A DNA stretch of 64,000 nt. Origin: Gonapodya prolifera JEL478 (Eukaryota > Monoblepharomycota > Monoblepharidomycetes > Monoblepharidales > Gonapodyaceae). The notes below the pieces were generated by a model, which saw only the letters and a program-made list of their open reading frames with translations, did not search any database and was not told where the DNA came from. This document shows positions 1 to 11,508 of the stretch, one piece after another. Positions within the stretch are counted from its first letter, which is position 1. Every line of letters starts with the position of its first letter. Both the position numbers and the translations under genes were made by a program. The stretch spans positions 62,001-126,000 of the forward strand of contig KQ965774.1 in the NCBI GenBank assembly GCA_001574975.1, written 5' to 3'.

Positions 1-243
1 TTTTTCGAGCAGCAGTGTGACGATTCCGACCCGCGCGTGCAGAATCGCAAGCGCCAGCGAACTCTCGCAGTTCTCCGAATCTTCGCGCCACTCGAATCCG
101 CCGTGTCCGTCGTCCACTTTGGCCCGTAGCGTCACCCTCTTCCGCGCATCGGGGCTAGCTCCGGCTTCGACCAGGCTCTTGACTTCTTCCTCCCGCCCGG
201 CTTCGACAGCATCGATCAGTTGAGCGTTTCGCGTGGCCGTCAT
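1..243 (-). CDS. Ankyrin-cassette family protein, N-terminal part (runs off left edge)
   Basis: Reading the minus strand from the ATG at 243 gives the family leader (MTATRNAQLIDAVEAGREE), the GASPDARKRVTLRAKV block, and the second ankyrin unit (CESSLALAILHARVG...LLLEK) before the window ends. About 81 codons are visible with no stop or frameshift. The start is chosen because every family member begins with this leader. Ankyrin units normally mediate protein binding. Whether this copy carries a coiled coil, SH3 or kinase module lies outside the window, so it could be intact or broken further on. Confidence 0.75.
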   Translation of the reverse strand, partial: MTATRNAQLIDAVEAGREEEVKSLVEAGASPDARKRVTLRAKVDDGHGGFEWREDSENCESSLALAILHARVGIVTLLLEK

Positions 244-435
244 TTTCCTGTTTTCGTCGTAAAGATTAAAATAGCGCGAAGATTGAAATAGCACGTGTGG
301 GGAATAATTCGGTGGGATATTCCGGTGGTGGCGGCTGAATAATATACACAACTAATATACTTGAGCATCCATCACGAACAGTTACACCACCAAACAAGCA
401 AGCGCAGACAACGAAAGTTGGTGTAAAGTAAATAC

Positions 436-2283
436 TTATGATTTTGCTAGCAAGTCTGGCACGTCCAAATCCGTCGACACCACCCTCTTCAAGAACTTCA
501 ACGGTTGCTTGCCCAGCTTTTCCGGCACGACAATCTTACGTGCCGCCCTCGTGTTCATTTTCTGACCCACGCGTTCATTGACTCCCCGGATGTACGCGAT
601 CGACTGCACGACAATGCAGAACACGAACCAAGCAAGGATCACGAGGGCGTCGCGGTACAGCAAGTGCTGCTGGGACTCAAATACAATTGCGCGACACCCG
701 TGGACGGCGAAGAATGGGAAGAGTGCGTACCCGATCCGGTAGAAGTCATGCGTGAGGAGAATTTCAGTGAGTCCGCCGCTGCTGGTGATGAAAACGTAGA
801 GGAAAAGCATCACTATCTGTGAGACGAGATGGTAATAAAGCAGGTGCGTCATATCAAAACGGCTCGCCGGAGAATTGACCATTCCAAATACGCAGGGCGT
901 CCAAAATTTACTCACCCCTTGACCTATCTTATTCCCCAGCAACGTAAACAGCATCGAGACGAACGACAAGCTCGTGAGCCCCACATAGAACCACCAAAAC
1001 CAAACGCGCGCAAAGTTTCCCTGAGTCGATCCCAGAGCGAAGGGCGCTCCAGTGATCACGAACGAAAGGACGAGCATAAAGGGAATTGCGAAGTAGAGTC
1101 GCAGGATGCCTTGGCGGATCCGGTCCGAGGGGACTTTGATTTTGGCGATGAAGTTGGCGGAGAGGATTGAGGCGACAAGCTGCGGAAACGAGAGTCGAAA
1201 AGATTGAGAAAAAAGGTGGAAATGGAGGACGTTTTAAAAAGGCTTACTATCAAAACCATTGTTATGAGCGTCATGGTATCTTGGGCTGGCTTTGTTACTG
1301 GATGAATGTTGGTCAATTTCATTTGAACAGGGCTATTTGATCAAACNNNNNNNNNNNNNNNNNNNNNNNNNNNNNNNNNNNNNNNNNNNNNNNNNNNNNN
1401 NNNNNNNNNNNNNNNNNNNNNNNNNNNNNNNNNNNNNNNNNNNNNNNNNNTTAACCAAATTCTGCGCGAGTCCACTCCGAAACGATGTTTGGAACTGCAA
1501 CAGGGCATTGACAAACGAGGTGTCGATGTTGTACCCTCGCCCCGAGTCGTGGATGTATTCGACGGTGGAGGGAGGTGTTCCGTTGACGCCAAGGATCCCC
1601 GCCACAAGGTTTCGAGAGTAATCTGAAGGCACAAATATGGCACCCCACACCCTTGCACCATCGTCTACAGTGGCAAGGATAGTTTCGCGATCCGTTACGT
1701 CCTCCATGAATTGGAACGCGAATCGATCCTTTGTGAAGGCCTTGAACGCCTGCACGAATGTCGTGTTCACCAATTCCTGCGGCGACGGCAACTTGGCCAC
1801 CGCAGCTGCTGGAAACACCGAATAGTCCAACTGTGGCGCAACGGCGACTCCCAAGACGATGTTTTGTGTGCGCGGGGTCCACAGGGCTCCGGAATAGAGG
1901 AAGGCGAACATGCTCAGGAAGACGGCTCCTTGGAGAAGGGACGCCAGGACACGCGATGTCCAAGCGTGTGCATTTTTCTCGGATATCTTGACGGGAGCGT
2001 CAGCTTCAATGGCCTCTTCCTGGGGTCAAGGTGGGTCAGGTGAATTGCAGGGCAACGGACTACGTAAGAGGGAATAAAGACCACTCACAAGTTCGCTGAC
2101 TGATTTTCCAATGTACGCGTCACCAAGAGGTTTTGCAAGACTATCGATGACCGAGATTGCGGACTCGATCGATTTCTCCGCCTCCGCGGGGCTCGCGCCG
2201 GCCTCGATGTCCGATTCCTTGACGTCCGCCTCCCGTCCAGTATCCACGGCGTCGATCAGCTCAGCGCTGGTGGTGGCGGACAT
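436..2283 (-). CDS. SNG1/DUF3533-like membrane protein, tandem copy A (interrupted by assembly gap)
   Basis: Five exons can be placed on the minus strand: 2283-2089, 2019 into the gap (about 1451), 1332-1248, 1179-916 and 816-436. Exons 1, 3 and the junction phases match intact copy C. The protein has a cytosolic N-terminus, one membrane segment ending near SMFAFLYSGALWTPRTQN, a long soluble stretch (LDYSVFP...GTPPSTVEYIHDSGRG), and a C-terminal set of hydrophobic helices rich in Phe and Trp. This layout resembles the fungal SNG1/DUF3533 family (YhgE/Pip-like), whose yeast member is linked to nitrosoguanidine resistance; the transported substrate is unknown. The first 25 residues (MSATTSAELIDAVDTGREAD) match the ankyrin-family leader, not copy C. 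Intron 817-915 is 99 nt and stop-free. The 104-N gap hides the end of exon 2, so integrity is not proven. Confidence 0.6.
1347..1450. other. Assembly gap (104 N)
   Basis: A run of undetermined bases covers the end of exon 2 and the second intron of SNG1-like copy A. Confidence 0.99.
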
Positions 2284-3042
2284 ATTTGCAGTCTCTTTTG
2301 GGAGGGGAGACACGGACAAAACGAAAATGTTAAGGTTGCAGGATATTCCGTGGATATATATGGTAGATATTCCGTGTATAATTTTACAAACCATCTCGCG
2401 ACTCCAATCTCGATCGGCTCGTACACAGGTTAAATTCTGCAATGAGTGCCAGAATAAACCGAGCTTTCAGTGTACCTCCGTTCCGCACAAGACTCATGGA
2501 GCACAACACTGCGATTGAATTGTATGTGGAACACATTCCTCAGCATGTCATGAGTGAACTGTTTTCTAGCTTTTTCTTTTGATATGGGACCACTGCCGAA
2601 TGCGAAGACAGATCTGGCAGAGCCTGGGATGGCAATGCAGAGTATGGGCAATTGCGGAAACGCGAGCAGGGTCAGGAGGGGCTCGGGATGAGCTCCAAGA
2701 GTAATATGTGTATATTTTTGGGATCTGAGTGGAGATTGGAGTGACTGAGAAGTATGAAGGTCTGGTGTGCGAATTTGGGAATTGCTCCAAAAATACATGT
2801 GGGAAGAAAACAGTTGATTGTGCGGTCAACCAATGGATTACGTATGTTATTCACAAACAATACGGTGCGTCCTTCTTTCTCGTGCTGTCCACTCTCGGTT
2901 GTATTTTCCATTGTGTGAGACCTGTTCAAGAGTGGAGTCACCTGACGGCAAGCAGATCGTGTGGAACACAATGTCGGCAATGACATCAATAGTGTCAATT
3001 ATACATCCAGCTGCAACACATTTCTAAGACTTGATACTTTCT
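2284..3042. other. Spacer between SNG1-like copies A and B
   Basis: No supported gene. The stretch 2890-2990 (GTGTGAGACCTGTT followed by a GTGGAGT...GCAGATCG pattern and AATGTCGG) is similar to 5080-5165, the corresponding spot before copy C. Both therefore look like the edge of the tandemly duplicated unit. The upstream promoter of copy A should lie in 2284-2550. Confidence 0.5.
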
Positions 3043-4335
3043 TCACAGCGGTACATCCACATTTGTAGACACCGCCCTCTTCGAGAACCTCAACGGCCCC
3101 TTACCCGGTCTTGCCGGCACTTCAATCTTGCGTCCTGCTCTCATGTTCATTCTTGCGCCTACCCGTTCATTGACTCCCCTGATGTATGCAACCGTTTCCA
3201 CTACCATACAAAACACGAACCACGCGCGCATCACTAGCGCATCGCGATACAGTAAGTGCTGCTGGGACTCGAAGAGAATCGCGCGACATTCGTGGATGGC
3301 GTAGTTCGGAAAGAGCGCGTACCCGACCCGGTAGAAATCGGGCGTCAGGAGCATTTCGGGCATGCCGCCGCTGCTGGTAACAAAGACGTAGAGGAGACAA
3401 GCTTATCCGAAACGATGAAGACATTGAGAAACGTCGTGGCGGAATCAATCCGATAGGTGTGTAAGACTCACCATCAAAGCCATTGTTATGGCTGTCAAGG
3501 TATCTTGGGCTGGCTTGGTCACTGGATGAATATTGGTCAGTTTCATTGAAGAGGACCATCAAACGGCCCACAATATCAATGGTGATTCAATAAGTCGCTA
3601 TTCTTCATCAATAATCACAGAAAACTCACCCGTCAATCCAGAACGTCGTCACGTTGGCCGCACCCACGATCTTGACCAAGTTCTGCGCGAGACGACTCCT
3701 GAACAACGCGTGGAACTGCAACAAGGCATTGACAAACGAGTTGTCAATGTTATACCCTCGCCCCGAATCGTGGATATGTTCCACCGTGGAAGGAGGTGTT
3801 CCATTGAATCCAATGATCCCCACGACCAGATTTCGAGAGTAAGTTGCGGGGACAAATGCGGCGCTCCATACCCTTGAACCATCGTCGATGGTGGCCAGGA
3901 GAGTGTCGCGATCCGATATGTCCTCCATGAGTTGGAATGCTAATCGGTTTTTGGTGAACGCCTTGAGCGCCTGAACAAATGTCGTGTCCATCAGATCCTG
4001 AGGCGAAGGTAATCTGGCCACTGCTGTTGATGCAAACACAGAATAGTCCAGCTGCGGTTCTATGACACCCCAATGACGACGTTCTGTGTCCGGGGCGTCC
4101 ATAGCGCGTCGGAATGATGAATGGAAGGCGTACATGCTCAGGAAGACGGCTCCCTGGAGAATGGATGCTAGAACACGTGAGGTCCAAGCATGTGCATTGG
4201 TCTGGGATATTTTGATAGGAGCGTCCGCTTCAATGGTGTCTTCCTGGGGGAAATTGAATTACGGGACTTAGCGCGTCGCACTTCATGCTTTGTAGCATCG
4301 CGCAGTACTCACAAGTTCACTTATGCACCTGCCTA
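3043..4335 (-). pseudogene. SNG1/DUF3533-like membrane protein, tandem copy B, broken
   Basis: Copy B keeps the large exon 2 (about 4250-3630; LDYSVFASTAVARLPSPQDL through NVTTFWIDG), a short exon 3 (NIHPVTKPAQDTLTAITMAL) and the last exon with PEMLLTPDFYRVGYALFP and the end at 3043. The exon encoding the WFWWFYVG and LLGNK helices, present in copies A and C, is missing: the exon 3 donor is followed after about 80 nt by the last exon. A frameshift after SMYAFH scrambles about 15 residues. Exon 1 is reduced to a stub around 4310-4335 (CISEL followed by a GTGAGT donor). Loss of an exon plus a frameshift marks it as a pseudogene. Confidence 0.7.
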
Positions 4336-4633
4336 AACCTGCCTTTGCACTATTACGGGATACACTTTTCTGTGCTCGGCCTGCTTTGGTTTAGTCAGCT
4401 GAGTCCTCCTCGCTCCCTGATACTCGCGCAGAAAGGTAACCTGATACCACTGCAGTGATGTGCCGCAATACACTGACAGCTAAGTACACACACTATCTAC
4501 CGACTCCAGTCTCAAACAGCTCTCTCGAATAAAAATAACAAAAAGAGGAACCGGGCGCAGACTGGGCGCCGCCCTTTTCAGCATACTTTTGGTACACTTG
4601 TACATTTGATTCAGAAACAACAGGGTTGATGCT
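4336..4633. other. Duplicated upstream flank of SNG1-like copy B
   Basis: No gene is seen. The part 4430-4545 (AGGTAACCTGATACC...GCCGCAATACACTGA...CGACTCCAGTC) aligns with 7375-7485 upstream of copy C, so the tandem unit carries its 5' flank with it. Confidence 0.45.
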
Positions 4634-4965
4634 TCATTTTGGCGCATCTCTGATGTCAAAATGAATGGCCGCCCCTCGCCATGTGCGAGCAGAAGACGAA
4701 TTAATAATCTCCACATTGGGTTTGACCGCATCCACCGTGACACGGACATCCTCATCCTTAATCGGTTCGACCAGCGTCACTTCGCCACCTCTCCGACTAG
4801 TCGCGAGGTTTCCATTCGCTGTCGGTCTGGTCTGCGTGTGTCCACGACCCAAGCCAGTTGCCGTCGCCACCTTGAGGGGAGAACGGAAACTGCATGTCGA
4901 GATCCATCATCAGCGATGTCATTCGTCCGAGGTCCCAGTATGATTGCCGAAGTTAAGATTACCAA
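4634..4965 (-). pseudogene. Relic of ankyrin-cassette family
   Basis: A short minus-strand stretch contains the family block SRRGGEVTLVEPIKDEDVRV followed by KPNVEI, which matches the SLRGGAVTL.HPT and PNVEIVRLLLA region of intact members. The rest is scrambled by frameshifts, and neither the leader nor the coiled coil is present. It sits upstream of SNG1-like copy B, as the relic at 7761-8230 sits upstream of copy C, so it was probably copied with the unit. Confidence 0.5.
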
Positions 4966-5236
4966 ATTTCCATCGACTTGGCGTCAGATGTCACTCCTGT
5001 ACGTGCAAATCATTCAGTATACCAGTACGTGCTCTCATTCACGGATGTTTTGTTTCATGCAATGTGCTAACGAATCTACTTTTTCTACTCGTGTGAGACC
5101 TGTTAATTTGGGAGTGGAGTGAGGGACGGCAGGCAGATCGAAACAACGCGAATAATGTCGGTGATGACAAGTCTAGATTTCTGAATTTTTCATATAACGT
5201 GCATACATACCAGATTTTCACACTTCGCACCTTACT

Positions 5237-7129
5237 TCATACAGCCACATCCCCATCCTGCACCGCCACTCCCCTCTTCAAAAACCCCAACCCTGGCTTC
5301 CCCCTCCTCGCCGGTACTTCAATCTTTCTTTTCGCCACCGCGTTCATCTTATGCCCGACCCTTTCATTGACTCCCCTAACATACGCGACCATCTTCACGC
5401 TCACGCAGAACACAAACCACGCCAGCATCACAAGCGCGTCGCGGTACAGGAGATGCGTTTGGGACTCGAACATGATCGCGCGGCAGCCGTGCACGGCGTA
5501 GTATGGGAAGAGGGCATACCCGATCCGGTAGAAGTCGGGTGTTACGAGCATCTCTGCGATGCCGCCAGCGCTGGTAATGAAGAGGTAGACGGACATCATG
5601 ACAATCTGGGGGTGGGAAGGGATGTTGAAACACGTGTCAGATCAAATAGGCACCTTCAATGAGTACGCGGCCCGAGCAACCGAGAATATGTACTCACGCC
5701 TTGCCCCATTTTATTCCCGAGCAAATTAAACACCATCGACACATACGCCAAGCTTGTGCACCCGACAAAGAACCACCAGAACCACACTCTTCCGAAATCG
5801 CCCTGTGCCGATCCACCTCCGACGACAAAGGGCACTCCCGCGATGACAAACGAGATTGCGAGCTCGAACGGAATCCCCCACACGAGACGCAGGATGCCTT
5901 GGCGGATCCGGTCGGACGGGACACGGATTTTGGAGATAAAGTTGGCAGAGAGCATTGATGTGATGGTCTTCCGAGTTCCGAATTGCGATATGGAGCGGTG
6001 CAAAGCATTGATAATTGAGAAACGTAATACTGGTGCAATGAATGTGATTGCCAGTATTTTGAAAGACTCACGATCAAAATTATTGATATGGTGATTATGG
6101 TATCTTGAGATTGCTTTGTCACTGGATGGATGTTGGTCAGCGTCATCTGAACGGGGCTAGTGGAATATCAAACCAACAAGATCAAATATGGTGATTCAAC
6201 AACGTAATAGTTCCCAACCAGGGACCGAGAGAGAGCTCACCCGTCAACCCAGAACGTCGTCATGTTTGCCGGTCCCGCCGCACCCGCGATCTTTAACAAG
6301 CTCTGCGCGAGGGTACTCCTGTACGACGTTTGGAACTGGATTAAGGCATTAACAAACAAGGTGTCGATATTGTACCCTCGTCCTTGGTCATGGATGTATT
6401 CCACGGTGGAGGGAGGTGTACCGTTGACGCCGAGGATCCCCGCGACGAGCGTCCGTGAGTAATCTGAGGGAATGAAGAAGGCACTCCATACACGTGCGCC
6501 GTCGTCCACAGTGGTGAGAAGAGTGTCGCGGTCCGTTATGTCGTCCATGAGTTGGAATGTGAATCGGTCCTTGGTGAACGCCTGGAACGCCTGCACGAAC
6601 GTGGTGTCCACCAATTCCTGCGGCGAAGGTAACTTGGCTACTGCAGCTTCTGGAAACACTGAATAGTCCAGCTGCGGAGCAACAGCCACTCCAAAAATGA
6701 TATTTTGTGTGCGCTGCGTCCACACCGCTCCGGCATACAGGAAGGTGAAGATGGCCAGAAAGACCGTGACCTGAACAAGCGATGCAACGACACGCAAGGT
6801 CCAAGCGTACGCGTTTGTCTGGGATATTGTGACGGGAGCGTCCGCTGCAATGGCGTCTTCCTGGTGAGTGAATGAGGCGAGTAGGCAAATTGTACTCGAA
6901 GGAGTGTTCATCGCTGGCAAACACGTGCACTCACAAGTTCGCCGATGGACTTTCCAATATATGTATCTTCGAGAGATACCGTAAAGTCGTCGATGACGGG
7001 AACGGCGGATTCCCTCGCCTTCTCTCCGTCCGCGTGCGCGGTGCTCGCTGAGCTCGCTTGATCAATGGTGTGCGAGTTTTTGAAATCGGTCTCGGGCCCG
7101 GATTCCAGGTCGTTGAGGCGCGCGGACAT
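5237..7129 (-). CDS. SNG1/DUF3533-like membrane protein, tandem copy C (intact)
   Basis: Five exons splice in frame: 7129-6935, 6860-6241, 6156-6072, 5967-5698, 5605-5237 (1539 nt, 512 aa). Donors are GTGAG-type and acceptors CAG, TAG or AAG. The N-terminus (about 65 aa) is hydrophilic and ends IGKSIGELV. A membrane segment follows at about residues 88-110 (VVASLVQVTVFLAIFTFLYA), then a roughly 170-residue soluble part (LDYSVFPEAAVAKL...VDGP), then at least four hydrophobic helices (TIITISIILI; LAISFVIAGVPFV; FGRVWFWWFFVGCTSLAYV; IVMMSVYLFITS; ALVMLAWFVFCVSV) and a basic tail. One helix, a large loop and C-terminal helices are the layout of the fungal SNG1/DUF3533 family. Transport or drug-resistance roles are known for the family only in outline. 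Copies A and B lie just downstream. Confidence 0.72.
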
Positions 7130-7760
7130 CGGATTTCGTCTGCTGGAGAAGGAGGAGTGCGCTGTTCCGTGTGAGTGTCGGGGGTAAATCGCTCCGTATT
7201 TCTCTAGCAAATAGGGTAAAGCGTATTTAGGCGCCACCTCGCACAACCTGCTGCCTGGCAGGGAATAACCGAACCCGACCTGCGAGAATGCGAATCAGCC
7301 TATTTGGTTGACACCGCCGCGTCCTCGTTGACCCGTTCACGTCATGTCGCACGGCGCCAGTACACTCAGGCGGAGAGGTAGCTTGATTTCGCCACAGCCC
7401 CGCAATACCCACTGATACTGTATATGCAGGCGGTCTGTCGACTCCAATCCCGAGCTGCTCTCAACTTCAAGAACAAAAAACACTAGTCCCTGAATTAATG
7501 GTACCACTATCAGTCACGAACACTATGCCATGAATCCGCCCGTATCCTCATCAAAGCAGCATTGTGGCCCCAAAGTGAGGAAAGCCGCTCAGCCAGAGCG
7601 GAAGTGCGACCTTGCAAGTAGGAGGTGTTGGACGTGAACGTTGATAGTTGTCTGGAACGATCCGAGAATGAAAATGGGGTTGATGTGGCTTGAACTCGGT
7701 AAAGACGGACGAAGCGGCCTCGTCAGAAATAGCTCACAAGTGCACTTCCCGATTCGGAGC
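7130..7760. other. Upstream flank of SNG1-like copy C
   Basis: No convincing gene. The segment 7370-7485 is shared with 4430-4545. The segment around 7540-7580 (TATCCTCATCAAAGCAGCATT) recurs as CTCGTCAAAGCAGCATT near 21921-21938, upstream and downstream respectively of ankyrin relics. It probably contains the promoter of copy C. Confidence 0.4.
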
Positions 7761-8230
7761 TTATTTCCGCGTCGCTTCCTTTCCCACACGGGCAACGCGT
7801 AGGGTGAGCTCCTGAACCTGTGCCGCAAGAACAACGTTGGAAAGCTCAAGTTCCCGTTGGTGAGACTCCAGGACGGTCAATAACGCTTCATCCAGTTTTT
7901 GGCGAGCTGCGTCCAGCTCGACATCGGAGGCGCGCGCGTCGTGTGCGAGGAGGAGACGGTCCACCTCCACATTCTCATCCTTGGTCGGTTCAACGATCGT
8001 CAGTTCGCCGCCTCTCAGACTAACTCCGAGGTGTCCGCTTCCTATCGGTAAGTTGTTTGTGTGTACCCCCGCCGTCGCAAAATCTCGCCTTCCCGCCATG
8101 ACCGATGGCCAGGGCAACTGGCAAGTAGAGAAGAGAGCCTGAACGTCGCGATCCATCTTCGGTGCTGCCACTTATCGCAAGTCCAATTCCGATCGTCGTA
8201 CCCGTCCGTCTGTGACTTAAGTTTCCATCC
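7761..8230 (-). pseudogene. Relic of ankyrin-cassette family (3' part of cassette)
   Basis: On the minus strand the family signature RNWTCDKWQHRRW (near 8165-8205) is followed by a frameshift, then an open stretch with SLRGGELTIVEPTKDENVEV, a degenerate ankyrin unit (VDRLLLAHDARASDVELDAA), LESHQRELEL and a short heptad piece ending at a stop at 7761. The leader, first ankyrin unit, long coiled coil and C-terminal module are absent. Position relative to SNG1-like copy C mirrors the 4.6 kb relic. Confidence 0.6.
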
Positions 8231-9212
8231 GACCCAACTCCTCGGACAACACCAAACACGCAAAACACAATGTTCCATCATTCCCACCGAATACACCACG
8301 CGATTGAAACATCAAACACTGGAAATGCCACTTTTACATTCTTATACACCGAGGAGGACTGCGAGGAGACCTCCATCGTCTACCCGCCCCCCTCGGCCAC
8401 GTCCATGTTCCTTAACACCCAAGTGCTTCCCCCTCCTCAACCCGCCCACTGAAATTCTCACCCACACTGCGATGTATTTCCCTCCCGTCGACAATCGCCA
8501 CGGGGGCTTACGGCTGTACCGACGCCGGGGCGGGCGATTCGTGTACCACCGACTTTGCCTTCCCGCCGACGCTCAGCAAGCATCTATACGCTGTGGTATC
8601 GAGCCCAATGTGATAGCGGCGAGAGCCATTACTGCGCATGGGTGCGTGCAGGACGCTTTGGTGGAGAACTATATAGCGCGACAACGAGAGTTGCGGGAGT
8701 TCTCCCGGCCCTCATAGTTGGTTGCATCGCGTCCCCCGCTCCAGCTCACTCGTAGCACGTATCACGTGCTCCTTCCACCGCGGCTGCGATTGTCCGTCTT
8801 TTTGAGACCAAATGAACCTCTTTGTCCACCTATTCGCTTTGTCTCCACACACCGCGACTCTCACAGTCGCCACCACCCATTCAGTGGAGCCAACTCGTGG
8901 GGAAGTATTGGCTCAAGATGCATGGCTCTGAAGTAGAATTGCGTTACATCGTGAGACCGTTGGGACGTTCACGTGACGGAAACAACTCAAACTGTGTGTC
9001 ATTTTACTCTACAAAAAAATTGAGAACTCTAGATTTACGTGGTCGTCTTGCTGTGTCTATTCGTGTGGTCGTCTCGCTGTGTCTATTCGTACTAAGTTCC
9101 TGCTCCATCTCCAGAACCTCGACCCACTTCCATTACCTCGCCTAAGGTGCCACCGTCTCGACTCCAAGCTCAACTCCTTCGTTTTCCACTCTTGCGAGCA
9201 TCCCCGCAAACG
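8231..9212. other. No recognised gene
   Basis: Only scattered short frames without family similarity or codon structure were seen. The 3' untranslated region of the ankyrin-SH3 gene starting at 9213 probably occupies its right end. Confidence 0.4.
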
Positions 9213-10837
9213 CTACACGCCGTGCAGTACCCTGTCCCTGCTCCATCCACTGCAGGCAATTACCTCTCGACTTGGCGGCCCCATGACGTCCCTGACCACG
9301 GTAGACGAGGGCGGTGTGATTGGTACTTGTTGAGCAAACTGGGGGCGAGATTCGAGACGGGGTGTGGCAAGGGGTGGTGCTGTCGGTTCGCCGGATGGGG
9401 GAATGCCAGGTGTTGGTGGGACCGAAGTGACGAAGGAGAGGGGGAAGTAGCCAGATGCTTGAGTTGTGGTATGGAAACCCTGTCGTGGAATACGCTGTGC
9501 GTCAATACAAGAATTGCAGCTTCGTAGAATGACGGAAGAATAAAGCACACACCGATCCCCAACCATCGGCAAAAACAAGATTCAGGAATACCCCATCACC
9601 AGCAACAAGGGCGATCTCGTCCGCGTCTCGAGGCTCGTAATCTGCAATGGCGAACATCATTTTCCGGACCTTTTTTGGTGGCCGAACAGGGGGCTTCGGT
9701 TCTGGAGATGCTGGAACTTGGGAGCGGAGAGTGGTGATCTCCAGGCGCAAAGAGACGATTTCTTGGAGAAGAGATGTACTTTCCTGGCGCAGAGTGGGGA
9801 TTTCAAGACGCAGGCGGGCGTTATCTTGCTCCAGGGTGGAAGTGAGAGTACGAAGAGAGGACACCTCTAGGTCCAAAGCGGAGTTGCGGCCCTGGAGGGT
9901 GGAGACCTCCTGCTGTAGCTCAGCAATATATGTTTGTAACTCCGCGATTTTGTTCTCTGCGTCCGCAAGTTTCCTGGTGTCGAGTTGCGATAGAAATCAG
10001 AAACACTGCGTTTCGTAGAGCGCGGGTCAAGCAGCCCCACCTTTCTGACGCTAGCGCTTCCTCCCTCGCCGCTGACATGTGCAGTGTTAGCTCCCGAACC
10101 TGCCTGGCGTGAGAAGCATTGGCTACTTCGAGAGGGGATGGACAAGTCGATATGTTGTGCCGGGGGATTGAGCTGCGTTGGTGAGACTTCAGAGTTTCGA
10201 GGAATTCTGGATTCGGATTTCTCCGTGCAGCTTCGAGTTCGACATTGGTAACGCGAGCGCCGTATGCAAGGAGAAGGCGGAGAATCTCCAAGTTGGGTTG
10301 AACAGTCAACCAATCGCCGCACTCTTCACACTTTGTCGGGTGGTTGACGATCGCTACGCCACCCATCACACTGATCTTGAGCTTTCCGGTGCCGAATGGA
10401 ATGTCGCTCGCATTATGGTGTCCTCCCAGGTAAGCACACGTCCCCCCTCTTCCGATGGCAACAGTGATGGGAGAAGGGAAGCTGCAGGTGTACATCCATC
10501 TCTCTTTCCGCCACTCATCGGAATTCCAGCTCCGATTGCAGAACCAGTTGCTGAGTTTCCAGTTCACTTCGCCATCAACCGAAGCTCCCTTCCGAAGCAG
10601 CATTTTGACTATTCCAACATGTCCGTGCAATATTGCAAGTGCTAAAGCGCTCTCACAGTCAACAGTGTCCGTCTTCCAGTCATATCCCACGAGCCAACTT
10701 CCATTCTCCACCTTAGCCCTCAACATCACTTTCTTCCGGGCATCTGGACTCGCCCCTGAGTTGATTAACCACTCTGCTTCGGCTTCCCGTCCATTTTCCA
10801 CGGCTTCGATCAGTTCTGCGTTCAGAGAGGCGGACAT
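9213..10837 (-). CDS. Ankyrin-coiled-coil-SH3 protein (intact)
   Basis: Three exons splice in frame: 10837-10041, 9973-9553, 9479-9213 (1485 nt, 494 aa). Residues 1-30 are the family leader (MSASLNAELIEAVENGREAE). Ankyrin-like units follow at about 8-30, 58-90 (ESALALAILHGHVGIVKMLL) and 180-205 (NLEILRLLLAYGARVTNVEL), with the WRKERW block near 115-121. A coiled coil spans about 225-350 (LEQDNARLRLEIPTLRQE). An SH3 domain at about 370-424 has ALYDY-like MMFAIADYEP, the DGWG turn and a final GYFPLSFV strand split by intron 2. The tail is proline-rich. SH3 domains bind proline-rich peptides, so this looks like a scaffold or adaptor; partner and pathway are unknown. The ATG at 10837 is chosen because the leader is conserved; an upstream in-frame extension is not. 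Confidence 0.82.
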
Positions 10838-11199
10838 TTGATCAGTTCTGTGTTCAGAGACGCGGACATTTGATTGCGTCAGTGGGACGTTTGAGCGGAT
10901 ATTTGGCCAAAAACAATGTGACGTCAAAATCAAAAGCAGAAGGCAATATCGAGAGTGTAAAACCCCATCCAGGTGTTCTAATGTAACGCTCGTATTGAGC
11001 ATGCTATGAGGACGTTGTTCCGCTCCTTGACACAGGCGTTGGGCAGTGACCGCTAAACACATCGATGGACAAAATACTTGTTCAGTGGAATGAATGCTAT
11101 CCTAATCTACTTTCGAGACACCGCGCCAGCCAGCCAACTGCGTTCCCGATGCATGTAAGTTTTCTTCGACACCATCCAGCATCACCAATTGCCTCTTCA
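10838..11199. other. Upstream region of the 9.2-10.8 kb ankyrin-SH3 gene
   Basis: No gene is seen. The leader codons are partly duplicated directly upstream of the start: a second TTCAGAGA..GCGGACATTTGAT string lies at about 10851-10873, right after the ATG context. It is a short direct repeat. Confidence 0.45.
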
Positions 11200-11290
11200 C
11201 TGAGGCCATCTGTGGTTTAGATGTTCTCGAGTACGACAACGTTTTCGACCGCATCAATAAATTTCGCGTCGAGAGTTGCGGATATTTGAT
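11200..11290 (-). pseudogene. N-terminal stub of ankyrin-cassette family
   Basis: The minus strand reads SATLDAKFIDAVEN and then stops a few codons later. This matches the family leader, but the initiator ATG is ATA and nothing of the remaining cassette follows. It is a decayed 5' fragment. Confidence 0.5.
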
Positions 11291-11508
11291 GCAGTCAGTG
11301 AAGCAGGGGAAACAGGTGTTTCGAGGGTGCAAAAATTTAGCCCATCTTTCTCCAAGTCCCCTCATCGAAAGGTTCAGATGTATCTACGCAAAATCTGCAA
11401 CAAATACAAGATACAGCAGGTTTGGAACCGACGGACAATGGATCGGGTGTTACTTCAAACTTGCGGGAACCACATGCATCATCGCAACACCGACTTCCCA
11501 CTCCAGTC

